A stretch of DNA of 40,694 bases, taken from Gammaproteobacteria bacterium. Its GTDB lineage: Bacteria > Pseudomonadota > Gammaproteobacteria > SZUA-229. The notes beneath the pieces were generated by a model. It made no database searches. It was given only the letters and a program-made list of their open reading frames with translations, and was not told the DNA's origin. Both the position numbers and the translations under genes were made by a program. The stretch spans positions 1 to 40,694 of the forward strand of contig JAOUKT010000027.1 of the NCBI GenBank assembly GCA_029882395.1, read 5' to 3'. Each line of letters starts with the position of its first letter. Position 1 is the first letter of the stretch. Shown one piece after another: positions 1 through 7,174 of the stretch.

Positions 1-1707
1 ATGATATTGTCATCTTTCTGGACGCTGGCCTATGCCGGTGTATTAACGACCAAACATAATCTTTCTTCCAGTGGTCCCGGTTCAATAAAGGCAAGCAGTG
101 AGCAGCAGGTTTGCATTTTTTGTCATACCCCTCACAGCTCGGTGCCGGCGTCGCCGTTATGGAACAGGTCGACACCCGGCAGCAACTATACGCCGTATAG
201 CAGTTCATCGATAGTCGCGTCACCGGGTCAACCCACCGGTGCCTCTTTGTTATGTTTGAGCTGTCATGATGGCACGATTGCGATTGGTGAAATATTAAGT
301 CAGCCTGATCCGATTTCAATGTCCGGTAGTTCTACTGTGCCACAGGGAGCAAGTCGCTTAGGCACTGACTTGTCGGATGATCACCCCATCTCATTTGTAT
401 TTAATAATAATCTTGCCAATCAGCGGGGTGAGTTAATTAACCCCTCTAACCTGACGGGTCTGGTTAAGCTGGATAAGTCAGGCCAGATGCAATGTACCAG
501 CTGTCACGACCCGCATGATGATTCAAATGGCAAATTTCTGGTGATGGCTAATGTGGCATCAGCACTGTGCAAAACCTGTCATCAGAAACAGCACTGGAAT
601 AATACCGCCCACAGTACGTCGAATAAATCCTGGAACGGTCAGTCACCCGACCCCTGGCCGACAACTTCGGAAACCACGGTCTCAAAAAATGCCTGTGAAA
701 ACTGCCATACGCCACATAATGCTGCGGGCAATGAAAGGATATTGAAATACTCGGCTGAAGAAGATAATTGTTATGCCTGTCATAATGGCAATGTTGCAAC
801 GAAGAATATTCGCAGTGAATTTAACAAGTTTTCCAGACACCCGATAATGAATAGCACGGCTGTACATAAACCAAATGAGTCGGTAGTGGTCAATTCACGA
901 CACGTTGAATGCATCGATTGCCATAATCCACATGCAGCGAATGCTTCAAATCCACTGGCAGGTGTTAAAGGCATCAGTCAGTCCGGTAGCACGGTGAGTC
1001 AGGTCAGTGCGCCATATCAATTGTGTTATCGCTGTCATGGTGACAGTTCGGGTAAACCGCCACAAAGAACAAACAGACAGTTCAATGAGAACAATGTACG
1101 TGCAGAGTTTAGTACCAGCAAAGCCTCGTATCATCCAGTGGCAGGCACCGGCCGCAATAGTTTTGTGCCGAGTTTAATGGCGCCGTACAATACAAACAGT
1201 CGAATCAGTTGTCTGGATTGCCATAACAATAATGATAGCAACGGCCCTAACGGACCGCACGGCTCGACCTATGCGCCACTGTTAGCCAGGCAGTACCTGA
1301 CACAAGACCCGACCAATGAAAGTGCCTCCAGCTATGCGCTGTGTTATAAATGCCATGACCGCAGCAGCATCCTCGGTAATGATTCTTTTCCGCGCCACAG
1401 CTTTCATATTAACGGTACGGGAGGCATGGGTGGCGGCAACCTCGATACACCGTGCAATGTCTGTCATGACCCGCACGGCAGCCAGCAACCGAAGTTAATT
1501 AATTTTGACAAAGACGTGGTCTCTGCCAGTTCATCGGGACGGCTGGAGCATTATTCCAATTCATCAGGCGCAGGTAGTGGCGGCTGTTATCTAACCTGCC
1601 ATAACCGCAACCATGACCCCTGTACCTATGACAGTGCGTCAGGTGCTGCCAGCTGCATGATGGGTGGCGGTGGTGGTGGTGGCGGCGGCGGAGGTGGCGG
1701 CATGTAG
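1..1707 (+). CDS. 12-heme c-type cytochrome (doubled CXXCH type), 5' end probably cut by window
   Basis: Exported multiheme cytochrome c, probably an electron carrier in the periplasm or beyond the outer membrane. Eleven CXXCH motifs begin near residues 38, 85, 165, 190, 232, 257, 304, 342, 404, 448 and 485, and a twelfth is CX3CH (CYLTCH, 529). They fall into three groups of four with a repeating pattern: CxxCHxPH, CxxCH, CxxCHxPH, CxxCH, the arrangement of the doubled-CXXCH family and of the 24-heme protein at 7175. The first codon lies exactly at the window edge and the hydrophobic start (ILSSFWTLAYA) has no basic n-region, so the real start is probably upstream. The C-terminus is a run of about 14 glycines ending in Met, next to two non-heme cysteines (541, 552). 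The next cytochrome gene follows after 11 bases, so the two are likely co-translated. Electron partners are not known. Confidence 0.88.
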   Translation: MILSSFWTLAYAGVLTTKHNLSSSGPGSIKASSEQQVCIFCHTPHSSVPASPLWNRSTPGSNYTPYSSSSIVASPGQPTGASLLCLSCHDGTIAIGEILSQPDPISMSGSSTVPQGASRLGTDLSDDHPISFVFNNNLANQRGELINPSNLTGLVKLDKSGQMQCTSCHDPHDDSNGKFLVMANVASALCKTCHQKQHWNNTAHSTSNKSWNGQSPDPWPTTSETTVSKNACENCHTPHNAAGNERILKYSAEEDNCYACHNGNVATKNIRSEFNKFSRHPIMNSTAVHKPNESVVVNSRHVECIDCHNPHAANASNPLAGVKGISQSGSTVSQVSAPYQLCYRCHGDSSGKPPQRTNRQFNENNVRAEFSTSKASYHPVAGTGRNSFVPSLMAPYNTNSRISCLDCHNNNDSNGPNGPHGSTYAPLLARQYLTQDPTNESASSYALCYKCHDRSSILGNDSFPRHSFHINGTGGMGGGNLDTPCNVCHDPHGSQQPKLINFDKDVVSASSSGRLEHYSNSSGAGSGGCYLTCHNRNHDPCTYDSASGAASCMMGGGGGGGGGGGGGM

Positions 1708-1718
1708 CCGCCAGCTGT

Positions 1719-2801
1719 ATGCATGTAACCAGATTTTTTATCGCTGTTGTAACGCTGTCATTATTGTGTCTGCCGGCAGCGTATGCGCTTGAAAATTCTG
1801 CGGCTGGCGTAAAAGCTAAAGTAAAAACACCAATAACAGAAGAAGAAAAATTACGATTAATTGAGCAAAAGAAAGTGCTTGAGCATAAAAAATTAGTGCA
1901 GAGCCTAATCGGTCGCGTGCCGGAGATACCGGCATTAGTAACGTCAGGGAAAATCGATAAATCAGAGATACCTGATCCGCATTGGCAAGAGGACAGTTGC
2001 CAGGCCTGTCATACTGAAACACAGCCTCGTGCCTCTAAACACAATCTTCGTTCTGGTGCTAAAGCCGATCAGTTTTGTTTGAATTGCCATAGTGCAGGCA
2101 TTCAGCACAGTTATATTCATCCATCTGCTATCAAACCCTCAGCTAAAAGATTGCAGCAGATGAAGCCTGTTATGAAAAATATCGTCGAACACAATGATGG
2201 CAAGATAGGCTGTCTGACATGTCACGACATAACCTTGCAGTGCAAACTGCAAAGCCGTCAGAAACATGAGAACCCAAAAGCCTTCCGTGGCGGACCCTAC
2301 ATAAAACGGCATGGCCTGTGCGAGCAGTGCCATTCAGCTGAAAGCTACCAGCGCTTTAATCCACACCAGCAGATAAATGCAAGCGGTGAAATCGAAACAC
2401 AAAAATGTCGGGTCTGTCACTCGGGTTCACTTGATGATTTGCAAGAGGCGAGAAGTATTGATGAGGTTGGCTTCCATGCGAAGAAAAACACAGAATCAAT
2501 GTGCTGGGGATGTCATCAGTGGAAACCCCATCCAGGCGGCCAGTTCAGTTTTTTTAAAAATAAGAAGGGGCCGAATCATCTGGTAAAACCGTCTGAACAA
2601 GTACTCGCGAATATGGAAGAGGCTCTAGAAGAAAAAGGCATACTCATGCCCCTGGAGCCCGGTACTGGCAGGGTGTTTTGTGCTACCTGTCATAATCCGC
2701 ATGCCAAGGGTATAATCAAAAATCCGGCAGCAGCATACGGAGCCGGCAGCGATAAAAAGTTGCGTTCAAAGCCTTTATGTATTATTTGTCACACAAAGTA
2801 G
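1719..2801 (+). CDS. Octaheme c-type cytochrome, secreted
   Basis: Soluble exported cytochrome c of 360 residues. The N-terminus (MHVTRFFIAVVTLSLLCLPAAYA) is a clear signal peptide ending near residue 23. A lysine- and glutamate-rich, probably helical stretch follows (about 31-65), then eight CXXCH motifs at about 94, 120, 165, 201, 230, 262, 321 and 354. Only the seventh has the CHNPH extension common in the doubled-CXXCH family, so this protein is less regular than its neighbours. The gene begins 11 bases after the 12-heme gene with no good Shine-Dalgarno of its own, which suggests translational coupling. The last heme lies at the very C-terminus (CIICHTK). Role inferred: an electron shuttle paired with the preceding cytochrome. 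I do not recognise a named family. Confidence 0.88.
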   Translation: MHVTRFFIAVVTLSLLCLPAAYALENSAAGVKAKVKTPITEEEKLRLIEQKKVLEHKKLVQSLIGRVPEIPALVTSGKIDKSEIPDPHWQEDSCQACHTETQPRASKHNLRSGAKADQFCLNCHSAGIQHSYIHPSAIKPSAKRLQQMKPVMKNIVEHNDGKIGCLTCHDITLQCKLQSRQKHENPKAFRGGPYIKRHGLCEQCHSAESYQRFNPHQQINASGEIETQKCRVCHSGSLDDLQEARSIDEVGFHAKKNTESMCWGCHQWKPHPGGQFSFFKNKKGPNHLVKPSEQVLANMEEALEEKGILMPLEPGTGRVFCATCHNPHAKGIIKNPAAAYGAGSDKKLRSKPLCIICHTK

Positions 2802-2828
2802 CTTTGATTTCATATTTAAGTTGTTGTT

Positions 2829-2842
2829 TTGACGTGTATCAA
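2829..2842 (+). promoter_or_regulatory. FNR/ANR-type box upstream of the cytochrome b operon
   Basis: The sequence TTGACgtgtATCAA matches the FNR/ANR consensus TTGATnnnnATCAA at 9 of 10 defined bases. A plausible -10 (TTTAAT, 2863-2868) lies 20 bases after the box, close to the spacing of a class II activated promoter, giving a transcript start near 2875. If so, the ATG at 2854 lies inside the promoter and translation must begin at the ATG at 2908. Inference: the octaheme-cytochrome b unit is induced when oxygen is low. Confidence 0.62.
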
Positions 2843-2907
2843 TATATGAAAACATGATAGATTTTAATCTGATCAACAGTAAGTTGAGAATAAGAAAAAT
2901 AAAAATA

Positions 2908-4032
2908 ATGGAATGTCAGAAGCTGAAAATATATTTGCTAACCTTAACAGTACTGCTGAGTATCAGTCAGGGTGTTGCCTATGCGTTTGAAGATGACGAA
3001 GGCTGCCTGCTTTGTCACAAATATCCAAAAATGGGACGCATTACAGAAGACGGAGCCAGGCGATCATATTATGTTATGCCACATGTCTTCGGCTCTACTG
3101 TGCACAGAAATGTTCCCTGTAAAGACTGCCACTCCTATATTAAAGAGCTGCCACACCGTGAAGTCAAGACGGGTGTAACCTGTAACAGTGAGTGTCATTC
3201 AATCAAAAACCCGGCAACCGGAAAAAAATTCAGCCATAAATCGATTTATGATAAATACAAAGGCAGTGCACATGGCCGTGAAAAAGACGCGCAAGGCCAC
3301 GATAAAGACAAACCCTATTGTGTAACCTGTCATACCAACCCGATTTATAACCCGGCAGAAGAGCAGGGGCCACCACCCAGAATCACGCAGCGCTGTGTTA
3401 TCTGTCACGAGGATGAAAAGTTTGTGACCAACTGGTACAAACATACCAGCAGAAGAATCAAAGAAGTCAAACGTTCACCAAAAGAAGTGATGGAGCTTTG
3501 TTCCAGTTGTCATGGGGATAAGCGTTTGATAGAGCGCCACATGAAAGAGGCAGAGAAAGATGGCAGAGAATTAGGTAAGAAATACCCGTTTGCTGCAGAA
3601 TCATACCAGCAAAGTTTTCATGGTAAAGTCGTTAAATATGGTTTTACAAAAGCGGCAAGCTGTCTCGACTGCCATGCGGATAATGATAATTATTATATGA
3701 ACGTGCATGATATTCGCCCTTCCCGGGATGCCAAATCATCCGTGCACAAAGATAATGTGACCAAAACCTGTCAGCGCTGCCATACCCGTGCGGATGAAAA
3801 ATACGCCCAGCTTGATCCACACCCAACGCCGGTTTCTGAATCTGAAAATAATAACTTCCGATATTATTCTAATCTGATTTACGGCTGGATCGGTGATGTA
3901 GTGCTGGTGCTATTAGTAGGCCTGGCGGCGTTTGAAACCATCGGCCGCAGACGTGATGGTATAGGCTGGCACCTGCATAAGGGATCATCATGGTGGCGTA
4001 AATCAAAACGTGGAAGAGATCGGGTCGAGTGA
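2908..4032 (+). CDS. Octaheme c-type cytochrome with C-terminal membrane anchor (CbcA-like)
   Basis: Periplasmic electron acceptor of a putative quinol dehydrogenase. From the start used here it has 374 residues: a signal peptide (about 1-26, ending AYA), eight heme motifs (CLLCH 33, CKDCH 71, CNSECH 92, CVTCH 138, CVICH 163, CSSCH 198, CLDCH 252, CQRCH 288), one transmembrane helix (about 325-343) and a basic cytoplasmic tail. The third motif is CX3CH. An upstream in-frame ATG at 2854 would place 18 charged residues before the signal peptide and falls inside the FNR-type promoter, so 2908 is preferred. The cytochrome b gene follows after 43 bases. A multiheme cytochrome with a C-terminal helix beside a cytochrome b recalls the Geobacter CbcA/CbcB arrangement; that comparison is from memory and orthology is not claimed. 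Confidence 0.85.
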   Translation: MECQKLKIYLLTLTVLLSISQGVAYAFEDDEGCLLCHKYPKMGRITEDGARRSYYVMPHVFGSTVHRNVPCKDCHSYIKELPHREVKTGVTCNSECHSIKNPATGKKFSHKSIYDKYKGSAHGREKDAQGHDKDKPYCVTCHTNPIYNPAEEQGPPPRITQRCVICHEDEKFVTNWYKHTSRRIKEVKRSPKEVMELCSSCHGDKRLIERHMKEAEKDGRELGKKYPFAAESYQQSFHGKVVKYGFTKAASCLDCHADNDNYYMNVHDIRPSRDAKSSVHKDNVTKTCQRCHTRADEKYAQLDPHPTPVSESENNNFRYYSNLIYGWIGDVVLVLLVGLAAFETIGRRRDGIGWHLHKGSSWWRKSKRGRDRVE

Positions 4033-4075
4033 TGAGCCGGCGCAAACAAGATATGAACAACAGGAATATTGAAAC

Positions 4076-5032
4076 ATGAATTTATCGGCCGAAGCACGGG
4101 CAGTACTTGAATCATCCATGCGTATGAATAAGGTCAGCGATGCTGAGCGACAGCAGATAGAGCTGGTAATTGACAGCATGCCTGAGGACAGGGTATTGCT
4201 GTATAAAAATGTTGTCTCCAACCCGATCGGTGACCTGCCGCGATATGATATTCATATTCGCCTTCAACACATGCTCACATTTGTCACCTTCCTGACATTG
4301 GCATTCACAGGGTTGCCGATCGCTTTTCTGGATCATTTTTGGGCGACACCATTAAATAACTTTGTTGGTGGTGTTGATGTATCACGTATTATTCACCGCA
4401 CCCTGGCCAGCGTGATGGTGTTTAGCATGGTATACCATGTTGTTTATCTTTTCTGGCTGGTGTTAAGGGATATTATAGGCGGTCGCTTTATACTGCAGCG
4501 CACCCTGATACCAACCTTTAAGGATGTGCGTGATTTTAAAGATGACATGTTGTACCACGCGGGTAAAAGAGATCAGCGGCCGGAAATGGACAAGTTCATG
4601 TACAAACAGAAAATTCATTATTTTGCCGCAGCGTTCGGTAACCTGGTAATGATAATATCCGGCTCTTCATTTTTGTTCCCTGAATTCTGGGCCACGATTT
4701 TACCCGCGGGCTACGCATCATATTTTCAGGAAATGATGCGCCTGTCACATCCGCATGAGGCATTGCTGGCATTACTGGTGATAGCCTTCTGGCACTGGTA
4801 TAACGTGCACCTTGCGCCGGGTCGCTTTCCGATGCAGTGGACTTTTTTGACCGGAAAAATTACCAGAGAGCACCAGATAGAAGAGCATTTCCTCGAGTAC
4901 CTGAGAAACCTGGTGGAAATCAAATCCGAACGAGAGTATTTACTTGATATGGAAGATGCACGCGAACTATCAGGTGTTTATGAAGATAAATTTATCGATG
5001 AAAAAATGACGGAAAGCAAGAGCGAATCATGA
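4076..5032 (+). CDS. Four-helix cytochrome b, quinol dehydrogenase membrane subunit
   Basis: Inner-membrane cytochrome b of the b561/formate-dehydrogenase-gamma type, 318 residues. After a soluble N-terminal segment (1-55) there are four predicted helices near 65-87, 107-130, 181-203 and 224-246. Candidate heme-ligand histidines sit at helix ends and centres: H65, H107, H121, H181, H227, H240 and H245. A charged cytoplasmic tail follows (about 260-318). Likely role, inferred: oxidise menaquinol or ubiquinol and pass electrons to the octaheme cytochrome encoded just upstream. An AGGAA-like ribosome-binding site precedes the ATG. The stop codon overlaps the start of the 38-residue peptide gene (ATGA), so the two are coupled. 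There is no iron-sulfur or molybdenum subunit nearby, which argues against a formate dehydrogenase. Confidence 0.82.
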   Translation: MNLSAEARAVLESSMRMNKVSDAERQQIELVIDSMPEDRVLLYKNVVSNPIGDLPRYDIHIRLQHMLTFVTFLTLAFTGLPIAFLDHFWATPLNNFVGGVDVSRIIHRTLASVMVFSMVYHVVYLFWLVLRDIIGGRFILQRTLIPTFKDVRDFKDDMLYHAGKRDQRPEMDKFMYKQKIHYFAAAFGNLVMIISGSSFLFPEFWATILPAGYASYFQEMMRLSHPHEALLALLVIAFWHWYNVHLAPGRFPMQWTFLTGKITREHQIEEHFLEYLRNLVEIKSEREYLLDMEDARELSGVYEDKFIDEKMTESKSES

Positions 5033-5145
5033 TAAAAAAAATGACAACCATACAAAAGCTATTTGCTTACACCACGCTTGGCATTATTTTTTTCTGGACG
5101 TTATTTGGGTTTTTCACAATTTATTTATTGTTAACCGAGTATTGA
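5029..5145 (+). CDS. 38-residue single-helix membrane peptide in the cytochrome operon
   Basis: A short reading frame starts on the ATGA that overlaps the stop of the cytochrome b gene and ends in TGA 14 bases before the triheme gene. It encodes a lysine-containing start (MIKKMTTIQKLF) followed by one hydrophobic helix rich in Phe, Ile and Leu (about residues 13-35), ending TEY. Overlap coupling, fit between two membrane redox genes and a proper transmembrane profile support a real gene. By analogy with CydX- or CcoQ-like peptides it may be a small accessory subunit that stabilises the complex; no homologous family is recognised. Confidence 0.68.
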   Translation: MIKKMTTIQKLFAYTTLGIIFFWTLFGFFTIYLLLTEY

Positions 5146-5159
5146 TTGGGTGACACAAG

Positions 5160-6134
5160 ATGCATGACTTTAGTGATCAACTAACGACCTATATCATCCT
5201 CACGGTATTGTTGTTTATGCTGCTGGGTGTGGCGTTAGTGGTGTTGATCGATCATAAGGCAAAAATTCCTGGCGAGTTTGCTCAGGACCCGTTTAGTATT
5301 TCTGGTATGCGTCGCGGGCACCCGGTGATTTCGTTTCTTACGGCATTTATTCTTGGCTGTATTATTTTAATTCTTATGTTCGAGGTCTTTGTTGCATTAG
5401 GCTCACATGCCGGCTTGTTTAAAGATGAAGAAGAAAAGAAACCCGAGATTCTGCAAACGTTAAGGCTAGACCGTTTTACTGAAAAGAAAAGACATTTTCA
5501 TCACGAGCTAAAAGAAGATAAAGTAAATATGGGTAAAAAGCCTGTGTGTTTCCAGTGTCATGGCGACTATCCACATTCAAAAGAACCAATGATTCGAACA
5601 TTAATGAATATGCATACACAGTTTGTTGGTTGTATGACCTGTCATGTTAATGAAGAGAAAGTGCCGGAAAAATTCTATCGCTTTAAATGGCTGAATTATT
5701 CAGGTATTGAAGTTAAAGGCAAACCCTTTGGTACGGATATCAACATCAAAAGCGGATATTTGCAGGACACAGATGACCTCTATTCCAAGATTGTGGTTTA
5801 TTCCGGACAGTCTGGCAAGGAAGAGCTGCTAGAAGTGACAGAAGATGATCCGGATGTGCAGCAGTTTCTAAAAGTAAAAGAGAAGTTGAATGACCGTGAT
5901 AAGGAAGCGCTTAAGAAACGCTTTCACAGAATTGTCATGCCGAAGGGGCGTTTCTGTTCCCGCTGCCATACCCAGGAGAACGAAAGTCTGTTGCCATTCA
6001 GAGAGCTGGGTTTTTCAGAGCGGCGTATTTCAGATTTAACAAACATGAATCTCATCGGTGTTGTCGAAAAGTATAAAAAATTCTACATGCCGAAGTTGAT
6101 CAGACGAAATACAGCTGAAGAGGAAGCCGAATAA
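5160..6134 (+). CDS. Triheme c-type cytochrome with two N-terminal membrane helices
   Basis: Membrane-bound electron-transfer protein of 324 residues. Two helices (about 10-30 and 57-80) are joined by a short cytoplasmic loop carrying HPV and basic residues; the rest should be periplasmic. Three CXXCH motifs are at 130 (CFQCH), 158 (CMTCH) and 266 (CSRCH), with extra histidines (113-115, 138, 152) that could be distal ligands. Between hemes two and three lies a heme-free stretch of about 100 residues of unknown fold. It lies in the cytochrome b operon, 14 bases after the 38-residue peptide gene. It is not a standard NapC/NrfH (wrong heme number and two helices). Inferred role: a further subunit or exit point of the quinol-oxidising complex. 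Confidence 0.82.
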   Translation: MHDFSDQLTTYIILTVLLFMLLGVALVVLIDHKAKIPGEFAQDPFSISGMRRGHPVISFLTAFILGCIILILMFEVFVALGSHAGLFKDEEEKKPEILQTLRLDRFTEKKRHFHHELKEDKVNMGKKPVCFQCHGDYPHSKEPMIRTLMNMHTQFVGCMTCHVNEEKVPEKFYRFKWLNYSGIEVKGKPFGTDINIKSGYLQDTDDLYSKIVVYSGQSGKEELLEVTEDDPDVQQFLKVKEKLNDRDKEALKKRFHRIVMPKGRFCSRCHTQENESLLPFRELGFSERRISDLTNMNLIGVVEKYKKFYMPKLIRRNTAEEEAE

Positions 6135-6167
6135 ATTCGCTCTTCATCTGGTTTAAAGGATTGCCTT

Positions 6168-7163
6168 GTGGTTGCTTCTGCGGGTGGGACATCAAACTCT
6201 GTGAATGCATACTTAAGCGGCCATACTGATATGCATAATACTTCACGCTATCTTAAAATAATACTCGCAGCGTTTCTCAGTGTCGGTGCGGTGACGCTTG
6301 CCTGTGCTGAAACCCTGGCGAAGCGGCAAGTAGTTTTGCTGCAGGAGATAAAACCATCACTTAACAATGCTCTTTTGTTACCGAGTGACGTGGCCGTATC
6401 GTCAGAGTATGTGTATGTGGTTGATGGCGGCCATCATAGAGTGGTGGCGTTTGACAGGCAGGGCGTTTTTCAGTTCAGTTTTGGCCAGCACGGCAAAGCC
6501 AAGCACAGGCTAAATAGCCCGGTTGGAATAGATGTTGCTGATAACGGCCATGTCTATGTTGCCGATACGGGGAATAAACGTATCCAGGTCTTTAATGCGG
6601 AAGGCGAATTTATCCGCCTGTTTAAAGTAAAGAGCGGGCGATATCTGATCCGGCCGATCGATGTGCTGGTTGATGAAAAAAATGAAGAAATTTTCGTCAC
6701 GGGTAATGATAACCACAAAATAATGGTGTTCTCCCTAAACGGAAAATTAAAGCGCAAATGGGGCGGTAACGGCACTAACGAAGGAGACTTCAGGTACCCT
6801 GCAACACTTGCACATTTAAAGGACGGCCGTGTTGCTGCCGTTGATGTGTTAAATTCCAGAGTCCAGGTGTTTGAAAAAAACGGTGACTATTCGATACAGA
6901 TATCTGACTGGGGCGTAGAACCCGGCCAGGTTTTCCGGCCTAAAGGTGTTGCTGTTGATAAAAACGGCAATATCTATATTTCCGACAGTTATATGAACGT
7001 GGTGCAGGTATTTTCAGACATAGGAAAATTAAAATATGTACTGGAGATGCCGCCATCTCAACCATTGTATACCCCGGTGGGCATGAGCTTTGATGATGAT
7101 AACCGGTTGTATATTGCTGAAATGCGGAACCACCGCATCAGTGTATTCAATGTGAATCCATAG
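6168..7163 (+). CDS. Exported NHL-repeat beta-propeller protein
   Basis: About six NHL repeats fill residues 55-331. Typical blades read PVGIDVADNGHVYVADTGN, PKGVAVDKNGNIYISDSYM and PVGMSFDDDNRLYIAEMRN, each followed by a strand such as RIQVFN or VVQVFS. This is a six-bladed propeller expected in the periplasm or at the cell surface, probably a scaffold rather than an enzyme. The GTG start at 6168 is kept because AAAGGA lies 7 bases upstream; the ATG at 6231 gives a cleaner signal peptide (MHNTSRYLKIILAAFLSVGA, then LACAET) but has no ribosome-binding site. NHL proteins recur beside multiheme cytochrome genes in metal- and sulfur-cycling bacteria (general knowledge), which fits its place between the triheme and 24-heme genes. 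Its binding partner is unknown. Confidence 0.85.
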   Translation: MVASAGGTSNSVNAYLSGHTDMHNTSRYLKIILAAFLSVGAVTLACAETLAKRQVVLLQEIKPSLNNALLLPSDVAVSSEYVYVVDGGHHRVVAFDRQGVFQFSFGQHGKAKHRLNSPVGIDVADNGHVYVADTGNKRIQVFNAEGEFIRLFKVKSGRYLIRPIDVLVDEKNEEIFVTGNDNHKIMVFSLNGKLKRKWGGNGTNEGDFRYPATLAHLKDGRVAAVDVLNSRVQVFEKNGDYSIQISDWGVEPGQVFRPKGVAVDKNGNIYISDSYMNVVQVFSDIGKLKYVLEMPPSQPLYTPVGMSFDDDNRLYIAEMRNHRISVFNVNP

Positions 7164-7174
7164 GTGTTCTGAGC

